Positions 8,844 to 15,416 are shown, numbered from the stretch's first letter. The stretch: 36,421 bases of DNA from Bacteroidales bacterium (GCA_017417315.1 JAFPZK010000034.1:1-36421); one strand, 5' to 3'. Made by a program: numbers and translations. Notes: generated from the letters alone by a model not told the origin.

Positions 8844-8997
8844 GTTCTTTTTTGTAAAAAAGAACCAAAAAACTTTTATATTCGGCTTACTGCGTTCGCC
8901 GGACGTTAGCACCGTAACAGTAAGAACGTCCGGCGAGTGAAACGAGCCGAATATAAAAATTTTCCGGTTCCCTTTTTTAAAAGGGAACAAAAAATTA
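8844..8997. repeat. 154-bp palindromic repeat element, copy 2
   Basis: Same length and three-palindrome plan as copy 1 (1897-2050): hairpin 8844-8865, a large central inverted repeat about 8870-8963, and hairpin 8967-8988. It aligns gap-free with copy 1 except that the inner stem arms are exchanged. The left arm of copy 1 (CGTTTCACTCGCCGG) is found here as the reverse complement in the right arm, and the other way round, while the loop keeps its orientation. The right end includes the asnA stop codon (8995-8997). It lies between the convergent ruvB and asnA 3' ends and could terminate both. Confidence 0.85.
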
Positions 8998-10032
8998 AAT
9001 CAGCGGAATGTTTGCTTCTTCACATTCTTTTCTCATTTCATCTGACCAAAGCGACGATTGAATTTCACCGATATGGGCTTTTTTCAAGAAGAACATACAA
9101 ATTCTTGACTGTCCTATGCCGCCGCCGATACTTTCGGGAAGCGTGCCGTCAAGAAGACGTTTGTGAAAATAAAGCGTTTTGCGCTCTTCTTTGTTTTCGA
9201 TTTTTAGTTGACGTTCGAGCGCGGCTTTGTCAACACGTATACCCATGGACGAAATTTCAAACGAGCGTTTAAGAATAGGATTCCACAAAAGAATGTCGCC
9301 GTTAAGACCTTCAAAACCTTCTGAATTAGGCGTTGACCAGTCGTCGTAGTCGGGCGCACGACCATCGTGTTTTTCACCGTTTTTGAGTTTCGCGCCGATT
9401 CCCATTACGAAGACAGCTCCGTATTTTTCGCAAATCTTGTCTTCGCGCTCTTTTGCGGTTGAGTTCGGATAAAGTTCCAACAATTCTGTCGTGCTGATAA
9501 ACTTAATTTCTTTCGGAAGAGAGGGTTTCAAAACGGGATAAGCCTCGTAAACCACGTATTCGGTTTTCAAAAGCACCGAATAAATCCTTTTAACAACGTC
9601 TTTTAAGAAGTCGATGTTTCTGTCCTGAACTTCAATATGACGTTCCCAGTCCCATTGGTCAACGTAAAGTGAATGGAGATTATCGAGTTCTTCGTCAGGA
9701 CGAATGGCGTTCATATCAGTATAAATACCGAAACCGCTCGGAATGTTGTAATTTGCAAGTGTCAGACGTTTCCATTTTGCGAGCGAATGTACGACTTCTG
9801 CTTTTTGCTCGTTGAAATCTTTGATAGGAAACGTTACGGGACGTTCTACGCCGTTGAGGTCGTCGTTGATTCCGGTGCCTTTCAAGACGAAAAGCGGGGC
9901 GGTAACTCTGCGGAGTTTAAGTTCTGCGCTAAGACAACTTTCAAAGAAGTCCTTGATTTTTTTGATTGCCAACTCTGTCTGTTGAAGATCCAAGAGCGGC
10001 TTATAACCTTCTGGTTTTAATAATTTTGCCAT
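8995..10032 (-). CDS. asnA: Aspartate--ammonia ligase (asparagine synthetase A)
   Basis: Converts aspartate, ammonia and ATP to asparagine, AMP and pyrophosphate. AsnA is structurally related to class II aspartyl-tRNA synthetases. The 345-residue length is typical. Recognisable family stretches are the N-terminal KLRRVTAPLFVLKGTGINDDLNG, the central KWKRLTLANYNIPSGFGIYTDMNAIR split across the active site, LHSLYVDQWDWE, and the C-terminal LPESIGGGIGQSRICMFFL with the ATP-binding arginine. The start at 10032 fits the conserved MAKLLKPEGY. It is a single gene on the minus strand with its own -7 box, and its stop codon lies inside repeat copy 2. Confidence 0.96.
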   Translation of the reverse strand: MAKLLKPEGYKPLLDLQQTELAIKKIKDFFESCLSAELKLRRVTAPLFVLKGTGINDDLNGVERPVTFPIKDFNEQKAEVVHSLAKWKRLTLANYNIPSGFGIYTDMNAIRPDEELDNLHSLYVDQWDWERHIEVQDRNIDFLKDVVKRIYSVLLKTEYVVYEAYPVLKPSLPKEIKFISTTELLELYPNSTAKEREDKICEKYGAVFVMGIGAKLKNGEKHDGRAPDYDDWSTPNSEGFEGLNGDILLWNPILKRSFEISSMGIRVDKAALERQLKIENKEERKTLYFHKRLLDGTLPESIGGGIGQSRICMFFLKKAHIGEIQSSLWSDEMRKECEEANIPLI

Positions 10033-10068
10033 TTTTATTGTCTGTTATACTTAAAAACATTATTTTTG

Positions 10069-10076
10069 CAAAAATA
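10069..10076 (-). promoter_or_regulatory. -7 box of asnA
   Basis: On the minus strand this reads TATTTTTG, a TAnnTTTG match 37 nt before the asnA ATG. No convincing -33 TTTG is seen at 19-21 nt. Confidence 0.5.
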
Positions 10077-10141
10077 GCAAAAAATATTTGATTTCGTAAA
10101 AAAGTTTTCTGAAAATCTTTTGCGGGAAAAAAAAGAGTGTG

Positions 10142-10186
10142 TTAATCAAAACCGTACAACCTCATATACACCTTACAAACCTTCAA
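10142..10186 (-). pseudogene. Remnant of the C-terminus of a small Bacteroidota protein (left flank of the TA pair)
   Basis: Read on the minus strand it encodes VCKVYMRLYGFD followed by a stop. This matches VCQAYMRIYGFD in the frameshifted gene at 11151-11373, and the DNA of the two places aligns for about 40 bp with few mismatches. No start or N-terminal part remains. The two fragments lie in the same orientation on either side of the DUF6922/AbiEii pair, so this is probably a duplication or insertion scar. Confidence 0.55.
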
Positions 10187-10207
10187 AAATATTTTATTTG
10201 AAAAACA

Positions 10208-10239
10208 TTTGTAAAATCCCGAAAAAAATATTTCCTTTG
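10208..10239 (+). promoter_or_regulatory. Promoter of the DUF6922-AbiEii operon
   Basis: TTTG at 10208-10211, a 20-nt spacer, then TTCCTTTG at 10232-10239, one mismatch from TAnnTTTG. It ends 23 nt before the first ATG at 10263. The intergenic stretch 10033-10262 otherwise contains only the asnA -7 box and the gene remnant. Confidence 0.6.
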
Positions 10240-10262
10240 CACAAAATAGATTACATCAGACT

Positions 10263-10568
10263 ATGAGCAACAGTGAATGTTTACAGAGTTTTACGAAAAA
10301 TCTGTTTTGGGACGTTGATACGCGGGATTTGTCAATGGACAAATATCCGTCGTATATTATTCAACGCACATTAGAATACGGTCAGATGGAGGATTGGCGC
10401 ATAATCTGGCATTATTATGGTCTTGACAAAATCGTTGCAGAATGTAAGAAAATGCGTAGTCTTGATCCTGTATGTCTGTCGTTTATCTGCACGATTTCAC
10501 ACACAAAAAAGGAGGATTACAGATGTTATCATTTCAGACAGTCTTTCCCGACACAATGGAACTCTTAA
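10263..10568 (+). CDS. DUF6922-like protein, probable antitoxin of the AbiEii pair
   Basis: A 101-residue protein that resembles small DUF6922 proteins of Bacteroidota, which commonly precede AbiEii toxins. Landmarks are an N-terminal LFWDVDTRDLSMDKYPSYI, then IIQRTLEYGQMEDWRIIWHYYG, a conserved RSLDPVCLSFICTI segment and the terminal RCYHFRQSFPTQWN. The last element corresponds to the RCY...W-Asn ending I recall for the family, so it appears full length. It overlaps the toxin gene by 46 nt in another frame, which suggests coupled expression. Antitoxin function is inferred from position and partner; no DNA-binding motif is obvious. Confidence 0.75.
   Translation: MSNSECLQSFTKNLFWDVDTRDLSMDKYPSYIIQRTLEYGQMEDWRIIWHYYGLDKIVAECKKMRSLDPVCLSFICTISHTKKEDYRCYHFRQSFPTQWNS
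10511..10515 (+). promoter_or_regulatory. Shine-Dalgarno sequence that sets the AbiEii start
   Basis: GGAGG lies 7 nt before the ATG at 10523, inside the upstream antitoxin gene. Such sequences are rare in this window. It favours 10523 over an upstream GTG/ATG-like start at 10472. Confidence 0.65.
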
Positions 10569-11149
10569 AAGGGTTGATGAGGTTGCCGGTGTTGAGTGAA
10601 ACGCGGCTTGTCGGCGGCACGGCACTTGCGCTTCAATACGGGCACAGACGCTCGGTTGATCTTGATTTTTTCGGTTTTGCGACAGAAGATTTTGACGAAG
10701 TAACACAAATTTTGAAATCAAACTTTAAATCAGTAACGCAAATATCATGTACAAAGCGTATAAAAATTTACTCCATCAATGACATTAAAGTTGATATTGT
10801 AAATTACGATTATCCGTGGCTTGAAAACTGCATTGAAGAAGACGGTATCAGATTGGCTTCCGTCAAGGATATTGCTGCAATGAAAGTCAACGCGATTATC
10901 GGGCGCGGTACCAAAAAAGATTTTGTAGATATATATATTCTGTTACAACATTTTAGTTTTGAAGAACTTATGCAATTATATCTAAAAAAATACACTGACG
11001 GTTCAGAATACCGTGCATTACTTAGTATGTCATATTTTGAAGACGCCGACCCTCAGCCTATGCCATATATGTTTGAGCAGGCAGATTGGGACAAAATGAA
11101 AAAGGTGATACGAGCCGAAGTGGAGAGGTATAACGGCAGACATATATAA
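10523..11149 (+). CDS. AbiEii/AbiGii-family nucleotidyltransferase toxin
   Basis: Type IV-like toxin of the DNA polymerase beta nucleotidyltransferase superfamily; AbiE systems cause growth arrest and phage abortive infection. From the ATG at 10523 it has 208 residues. The signature GGTALALQ (31-38) and the metal-binding HRRSVDLDFF (about 41-50) are intact. A later VKDIAAMKVNAIIGRGTKKDFVDIYILL matches the family's KDIAAMKL ... RDFVDLYFL region. The overlapping DUF6922 gene is the presumed antitoxin. Its substrate is unknown; related toxins transfer nucleotides to tRNA or other targets, but nothing here shows which. Confidence 0.85.
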   Translation: MLSFQTVFPDTMELLKGLMRLPVLSETRLVGGTALALQYGHRRSVDLDFFGFATEDFDEVTQILKSNFKSVTQISCTKRIKIYSINDIKVDIVNYDYPWLENCIEEDGIRLASVKDIAAMKVNAIIGRGTKKDFVDIYILLQHFSFEELMQLYLKKYTDGSEYRALLSMSYFEDADPQPMPYMFEQADWDKMKKVIRAEVERYNGRHI

Positions 11150-11150
11150 T

Positions 11151-11373
11151 TTACCCTACTGTCCTGAAAACAAAATCTCCTTGATTGCAATTTGCTTTTT
11201 TGTAATCGAAACCGTAAATCCTCATATACGCCTGACAAACCTCAACCGCACCGCTCAAAAAACGGCGTTGAAGTGTTAATCTTTGTCGTAACGGTAACTT
11301 TCATTTCCGGCGTTAAAACCGTTCCGTTGGCGCGTTTTATGCGCTTGGGGGTGATTTCAAAAACGCGGCTCAT
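11151..11373 (-). pseudogene. Small Bacteroidota protein with a frameshift, last gene of HTH cassette 2
   Basis: The minus strand starts MSRVFEITPKRIKRANGT, then VLTPEMKVTVTTKINTSTPF, and runs into a stop. Shifting frame at the A6 run 11257-11262 (T6 on the coding strand) continues as SGAVEVCQAYMRIYGFDYKK to a stop at 11151. The intact product would have about 73 residues. The length is 223 nt, one more than a multiple of three. Its ATG overlaps the stop of the 220-residue gene by 4 nt (ATGA), so it belongs to that operon. A second fragment of the same family lies at 10142-10186. The function of the family is unknown to me. Confidence 0.6.
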
Positions 11374-12032
11374 AATTTTTTCATTGATTTAGCAAGTTCA
11401 TTGGCAAATTTTCTAAGTTCATTCGGTGGAATTTCCGCTTTCTGACAAACATCGTTATATAATTCGTCATCCTTTAAGTTGTTGATTTTCGCCAAATAAC
11501 CTTCAAAAACACTGTTAACATCTTCGTTTGAACCTAACCAGTGGTTTAATATTTCATCAGCGAACTCTGTTTTATAACCCCATTCAATGAATTGTTTGGT
11601 TATGAATTTCCTTGCACCATCCTTATCCGGACGACCTTTTAATTCTTCATTGGCTTTGGCTATCATAGGTAGAAAAATAATTTTGCCGACCTCTTTTGCC
11701 AAATCATTGACGCTGCAATTCCTTTCTATTTTCTTCTTATTTTTCCGATTTTTGAAATAATATATGCCTCCAATAATGGCAGCCGCAGGAAGAGCGACAG
11801 ACATAGCCGCAGTTGCTGCTGTTGCCGCTGCTGCTCCTGCAAAATATCCTATTCCAAGGGACGATGCAAATCCTGCGAAACCTGTGGTGGCGGCAACCAT
11901 TGCGCTACCGCCAACGACAGTACCACCAACTCCGATTCCAATACCGACTGACTCTAACGTTTTTTTGAGAACAGGATTGTATGTATAATGTTCTAAAAAC
12001 GCCTTTTCATTTAACAAACATTTTTCTGCCAT
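11370..12032 (-). CDS. Gly/Ala-rich membrane-associated protein of HTH cassette 2 (unknown function)
   Basis: A 220-residue protein with no family I recognise. Residues ~28-90 are an unusual Gly/Ala/Val-rich hydrophobic stretch (SVGIGIGVGGTVVGGSAMV, later AAAATAATAAMSVALPAAAI), ending in GGIYYFKNRKNKKK. This is a membrane-inserting segment of glycine-zipper character followed by a positive stop-transfer. The C-terminal ~110 residues are soluble and helical (EFADEILNHWLGSNEDVNSVF, KINNLKDDELYNDV). It lies 6 nt after the 155-residue gene and overlaps the small frameshifted gene by 4 nt, so these form one operon. The glycine-zipper pattern would fit a pore-forming or channel role, but that is only inference. 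Confidence 0.7.
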   Translation of the reverse strand: MAEKCLLNEKAFLEHYTYNPVLKKTLESVGIGIGVGGTVVGGSAMVAATTGFAGFASSLGIGYFAGAAAATAATAAMSVALPAAAIIGGIYYFKNRKNKKKIERNCSVNDLAKEVGKIIFLPMIAKANEELKGRPDKDGARKFITKQFIEWGYKTEFADEILNHWLGSNEDVNSVFEGYLAKINNLKDDELYNDVCQKAEIPPNELRKFANELAKSMKKL

Positions 12033-12038
12033 AATAAT

Positions 12039-12506
12039 TTACGCTAAAACTTTCTTGTTAACATAATTACCGCATGCTGCCATAAAATTTTTGAACATTT
12101 CGGTATTTACAAGATCTCTTATTAGAGAAACACCGAGAATGATCAGGTCAAAAGGCAGCAAAAGACCGTTTAAGAAAAAACCAAAAAACGGAATGTTATT
12201 GGCTATTGCGTGCAAAGTTCCTATTATCAGCAAACCGCAAGCCGTATTTGGAAACCGCTTAATTGCCTCAAATACTAATTTTAAAGCCATTTTGCCTGCT
12301 TCTACCAATACTCCGCCAACTTGCGTTGTAATTTCCAACATAGACAACATTGCATTTCTTAACTTTGTGTTATAAGAAGGAGACAACCTCTGTTCTGGCG
12401 GCAAAGTTTTTCCGTCAGGTGTTTTGTTGAAATTGAGGTTGTTAATCTCCTCTTCCCAATCGATAAAACGATTGTCGTCTTGAATTGTTAAAATGTTCTG
12501 TTCCAT
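12039..12506 (-). CDS. Small membrane protein of HTH cassette 2 (unknown function)
   Basis: A 155-residue protein, unrecognised. Residues 1-50 are polar and charged (MEQNILTIQDDNRFIDWEEE). An amphipathic segment (TTQVGGVLVEAGKMALKLVF) precedes a long hydrophobic region, about residues 92-133, that can form two membrane helices separated by NNIPFF. It is followed 6 nt later by the Gly/Ala-rich gene and preceded by the large lipoprotein-like gene with a 44-nt gap. No clear promoter is seen in that gap. It is probably part of one membrane-associated operon under the control region at 14140-14208. Confidence 0.65.
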   Translation of the reverse strand: MEQNILTIQDDNRFIDWEEEINNLNFNKTPDGKTLPPEQRLSPSYNTKLRNAMLSMLEITTQVGGVLVEAGKMALKLVFEAIKRFPNTACGLLIIGTLHAIANNIPFFGFFLNGLLLPFDLIILGVSLIRDLVNTEMFKNFMAACGNYVNKKVLA

Positions 12507-12550
12507 AATTTTTTATTATATTAATCGTCAAACAATATAATTTTAAAATT

Positions 12551-14116
12551 TTAATTTAATTTTATCCCGTAAAATTTCCAGCCGTTTTTACCTGATTCAA
12601 TCAAATCAATAACTTTTGTATCTTTTTTGATACTTGGAAAATATAGTATAAAAGTGGTTTTTACACCTTTTTTTATCGCTGTCTTTTCTGGTGAAACTCC
12701 TATTCCGTCTGTATCTGTTAATTGAATATAATTTCCGTTTACAATAATATATGTTTTGTCATCAATTGCAATATATGAATACGAACCTTTTGTGTTGTCA
12801 ACGACACATTCAATAGCAGTATAACTGTCTGTTATTGTAATTTTACTGATTGAAACACGCATTTTATTAGGTGCGTTTTTTACTCGCGGATTATTTATGA
12901 TTTTCGTGCTTTCTGTATTTTGATTAACAATTTGATTGTTTGTAATTTGCTGCTGGGCAAATTTTGTTTCATTATCATTTGACAAGAGTGCATCAGGGAG
13001 ATAAGTCTGCCTCGGTTTGTAATTTCCCAATAACTGACTTAAAATAGTATTTGTCTGATTATCGAAGAACAAAAAGTAATCATTTGCTATACCGAAAACT
13101 ATTTTCTCCAACAAATGTTCTGACAGCAAATAAGTTAATTTTTCATCATCATTCATATTTTGCCATGTTTCTTCAAATACATCCTTTGCGTCTGAAATTA
13201 TCTCACCTACATCAATGCCATTTGATTTTTGATTATTACCACTTGGTTTTGACTTACTATTTTTGCTGCCCGTATTTTTTCTGCCGCCAGGACTACTTTT
13301 ACTTTTGCCGCCAAATTTACCGCGTCCTCTACCAGAGATTAATTCTTCAACCGCAGATTCAACAAAGTCCATAGCAAATCCTTTGGCTTTATCCCAAGTT
13401 TTATCTTGTTCGTTCTTCACCCATGCTGCAACAATCTCTTTCGGCATAGTTAAATCTACTCTAATTGTAGTCGGTGCGTCTAAAATTTTGATTTCATCGG
13501 GGCAATTATCATCATAATATTTCTTATATGCTTGATTTACTTGCTCTTTATAGTTCTTTAAACAGGAAATCGAATCTATCCATGCCTGACATATTTCGTG
13601 CGTTATTTTTTCATCCCACTCTTCTTTGAAATCATCGTCGCTGTCGAATATTTTTCCAAATACTCCTTTGTAATCACTGATTACTTCTGCCAATGTTTTG
13701 TTCATAGGCTTCTTGTTACGACAATCGTTTATGATAATCGGTATAATGGTGTCTATCAAAAACATTTTTTGATTGTCAGCATAACGCCAAAGCCTATCTT
13801 CCGCATATTTCAAGATGGTATCACATTTATTTATATATAACGTATTTACTTCGTCATAAGCCGGTGTATTTTCCACTATGTTTTTGACTTTTTGTAAATC
13901 TCGGAATTTACACGTATCCAATTTGGGAACTATTGTTTTAGAGAACAAATTATCGGCAAAATTAATTTTTGCTCTTATTTCTTGATAATATTCTGCACAT
14001 TCAACTATTGTCCGTTTATTAAATTCGTCCAATAGTTGTTGTTCATTAGATGGCGAACACTGATACGCAAGAATCAAACTCAATAAGATAAAAATTGATA
14101 GTAAGTTGTTTTTCAT
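12551..14116 (-). CDS. Lipoprotein-like protein with the shared NAPNKMRV C-terminal domain (unknown function)
   Basis: First effector gene of HTH cassette 2, 521 residues. The N-terminus is a signal peptide ending at a probable lipid-attachment Cys20 (LSLILAYQC), though the lipobox is not canonical. Residues ~25-260 are helical and cysteine-containing (Cys40, 69, 98, 132, 176, 185, 205). Residues ~262-300 are a low-complexity basic linker rich in Gly, Ser, Lys and Asn. A second helical part follows. The last ~110 residues (from NPRVKNAPNKMRV to GWKFYGIKLN) are a beta-rich domain also found at the end of the 14739-15416 product, with more than half of positions identical by eye. Promoter and operator-like sequences lie directly upstream. 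I recognise no named family. Confidence 0.7.
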   Translation of the reverse strand: MKNNLLSIFILLSLILAYQCSPSNEQQLLDEFNKRTIVECAEYYQEIRAKINFADNLFSKTIVPKLDTCKFRDLQKVKNIVENTPAYDEVNTLYINKCDTILKYAEDRLWRYADNQKMFLIDTIIPIIINDCRNKKPMNKTLAEVISDYKGVFGKIFDSDDDFKEEWDEKITHEICQAWIDSISCLKNYKEQVNQAYKKYYDDNCPDEIKILDAPTTIRVDLTMPKEIVAAWVKNEQDKTWDKAKGFAMDFVESAVEELISGRGRGKFGGKSKSSPGGRKNTGSKNSKSKPSGNNQKSNGIDVGEIISDAKDVFEETWQNMNDDEKLTYLLSEHLLEKIVFGIANDYFLFFDNQTNTILSQLLGNYKPRQTYLPDALLSNDNETKFAQQQITNNQIVNQNTESTKIINNPRVKNAPNKMRVSISKITITDSYTAIECVVDNTKGSYSYIAIDDKTYIIVNGNYIQLTDTDGIGVSPEKTAIKKGVKTTFILYFPSIKKDTKVIDLIESGKNGWKFYGIKLN

Positions 14117-14139
14117 ATTTTTAAAAAATTAGTTTTTGC

Positions 14140-14171
14140 CAAATATACTCTTTTTGAAATTTCCTTACAAG
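14140..14171 (-). promoter_or_regulatory. Promoter of the cassette 2 effector operon
   Basis: On the minus strand: CTTG (14171-14168), a 20-nt spacer, then TATATTTG (14147-14140), a TAnnTTTG match 23 nt before the lipoprotein ATG. The -33 part, with a preceding G (GCTTG), is identical to that of cassette 1. The spacer and downstream sequence are not conserved. Confidence 0.7.
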
Positions 14172-14177
14172 CAATCC

Positions 14178-14208
14178 GTGTCGGAATTTTTCCTACACTT
14201 ATGTAGGA
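14178..14208. promoter_or_regulatory. Operator-like triple half-site, cassette 2
   Basis: Three 8-bp half-sites: GTGTCGGA (14178-14185), TCCTACAC (14191-14198) and ATGTAGGA (14201-14208). The first two form an inverted repeat. The array abuts the -33 box of the effector promoter and overlaps the stop codon of the HTH gene. The same array with the same spacing is found in cassette 1, making it a candidate binding site for the HTH protein. Confidence 0.55.
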
Positions 14209-14432
14209 TTTTTTACCACACTTTCCTCGTATTCTGCCAAATCCTTGAAGAAATTTCTTTTCAAAACCTTTGAAATCCTTTCCAAAAGTTCGATGTTTAT
14301 GAATTTTCTTTCAAAGATGTCGTAACAGTTTGAACGGTCGCTGTTTATGGCTGCGGCAAACCATGCTACCGAGCGTTTTTGCCGGTCGAGTTCTTCGCGG
14401 ATAAGATGTCCCAAATGAAATTCGCCTGTCAT
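14199..14432 (-). CDS. Small XRE-like HTH regulator of cassette 2
   Basis: A 77-residue protein starting at MTGEFHLGHLIREELDRQ (ATG at 14432; an in-frame upstream start at 14468 adds residues not shared with its paralogue). The body RSVAWFAAAINSDRSNCYD, then IFERKFINIELLERISKVL, has the spacing of a lambda-repressor-like helix-turn-helix as in small Bacteroidota XRE proteins. It ends in KRNFFKDLAEYEE. It differs from the cassette 1 paralogue (16147-16386) at about 9 of 77 positions. Its stop codon overlaps the operator-like array, so it may repress the next operon. Its own leader, 14433-14660, is long and highly structured. Confidence 0.8.
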   Translation of the reverse strand: MTGEFHLGHLIREELDRQKRSVAWFAAAINSDRSNCYDIFERKFINIELLERISKVLKRNFFKDLAEYEESVVKNPT

Positions 14433-14466
14433 TTTTCTAAAAAGTTTTTTACTCTTTTCCCGAAAC

Positions 14467-14510
14467 ACAAGCGTACAAAAAAAGCGTGTAGCCGTTTTTT
14501 GTGTGCTTGT
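14467..14510. terminator. Strong hairpin in the leader of the cassette 2 HTH gene
   Basis: Arms ACAAGCGTACAAAAAAAG and CGTTTTTTGTGTGCTTGT pair over 18 positions with about three mismatches around an 8-nt loop. The A/T-rich inner part and lack of a clean U-tract after the stem make it a weak intrinsic terminator. It may instead be an attenuator or a boundary structure between the two cassettes. Confidence 0.5.
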
Positions 14511-14632
14511 TTAAATTTAGAAGGCTCTGGTAAACCTTTGGTGATAAATAAGCGCAAAAACGGCTCACGCATATAGCGTGAACCTTTCGCGACTTATTCT
14601 CTCACCAAAAATTGACCAGATTTTTCTAAATA
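14511..14632. repeat. ~120-nt long imperfect inverted repeat, possible structured RNA
   Basis: The two arms (about 14512-14567 and 14573-14632) are near reverse complements: TCTGGT ... TTTGGTGA ... AATAAG ... CGC ... TCACGC on the left is mirrored on the right around a 4-6 nt loop. On the minus strand it lies in the untranslated leader of the HTH gene. A second, mutually exclusive pairing (CTTATTCTC with GAGAATAAG, 14592-14640) is possible. No ORF is credible here. It could be a regulatory RNA, an attenuator or a decayed MITE. Confidence 0.55.
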
Positions 14633-14662
14633 GAGAATAAGAGCGCAAAGCCCGAAAATTCT

Positions 14663-14715
14663 ATGTTAAAATTCTGCGTAAAGTTAACAAACTTTTTCCG
14701 GCTTTGCCAAATTTT
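14663..14715 (-). promoter_or_regulatory. Promoter-like segment similar to the ParDE promoter region
   Basis: The plus-strand stretch ATGTTAAAATT, TGCGTAAAG, TAACAA is repeated at 19227-19254 with two mismatches over ~28 nt, and weaker similarity (GCCAA, TTTTCA) continues beyond. On the minus strand it gives TAACTTTA, one base off TAnnTTTG, so it may drive transcription of the structured leader and the HTH gene. Confidence 0.45.
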
Positions 14716-14738
14716 CAATGCACTTTTTTCTGTGAGTT

Positions 14739-15416
14739 TTACTTTAATTGTATTCCGTAAAATTTCCAGCCGTTTTCTCCTGACTCTTCCAAATCCAAAA
14801 CCCTTGTATCTCTGTCTATTGGTGGAAAATACAAAGTAAAATATGCTACTTTGCCTTTGGGAACTTCGGTTTTTTGAGGCGAAACGCCTATGCCGACAGT
14901 CCAACTCATTTTCTCCGCCGCCATATCACTCTCATTTAATGTGATATATGTTTCAGGGTCAATAGTGATATATGAATACGCTCCTTGTGTGTTGTCAACG
15001 GTACATGCAACAGCAGTGTATTCATCTGTCAATGTTATACGGATAATTTTTACACGCATTTTGTTAGGCGCATTTCTCACAACCGGATTGTCTATTTCCC
15101 TGACGGTTATAGAACTGTTTTCAAATTCAGGCTCGGTTTTCTCTGCCAGTGTTTGTTCTGTTTTTACCAACTTTGAAAACTTAAAATCCGTCGTATTTAT
15201 GACACTGATTATAGTAAACAGAGCAAAAATTCCAAGCACGATAAATTTGGCTATTTTCTTGCGTTTTTTTGCGGTCGAATTTCTTTCAGAAGCTGAAATG
15301 CTTGATTCTGAGGTGTTTGTTAATTCATCTCCGCAATACCGGCACGAACTGCTTTCTGACGGAATCAGCCGTCCGCAGTTTTTGCAGCGTATCATATTGT
15401 TTGTCTGTATGTTCAT
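14739..15416 (-). CDS. Zinc-ribbon, single-TM protein with the shared NAPNKMRV C-terminal domain (cassette 1)
   Basis: A 225-residue protein. The N-terminus is a four-cysteine zinc ribbon (C11-x2-C14 ... C25-x2-C28, in RCKNCGRLIPSESSSCRYCG). A Ser-rich linker and basic stretch (KKRKK) precede one transmembrane helix at about 56-73, which implies the zinc ribbon is cytoplasmic and the C-terminus outside. Residues ~108-225 (NPVVRNAPNKMRV ... GENGWKFYGIQLK) are the beta-rich domain also carried by the cassette 2 lipoprotein. The start overlaps the stop of the upstream membrane protein by 4 nt (ATGA), so the two are translationally coupled. It may bind a ligand at the envelope, but no function is known to me. 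Confidence 0.7.
   Translation of the reverse strand: MNIQTNNMIRCKNCGRLIPSESSSCRYCGDELTNTSESSISASERNSTAKKRKKIAKFIVLGIFALFTIISVINTTDFKFSKLVKTEQTLAEKTEPEFENSSITVREIDNPVVRNAPNKMRVKIIRITLTDEYTAVACTVDNTQGAYSYITIDPETYITLNESDMAAEKMSWTVGIGVSPQKTEVPKGKVAYFTLYFPPIDRDTRVLDLEESGENGWKFYGIQLK

Noticed and set aside
11764..11988. Ala/Pro-rich plus-strand ORF
   Set aside because: It is the antisense shadow of the Gly/Ala-rich segment of the 220-residue protein.
14626..14904. Minus-strand ORF of 92 codons
   Set aside because: It overlaps the 3' end of the zinc-ribbon gene in another frame and the non-coding leader, with no start signal or family likeness.
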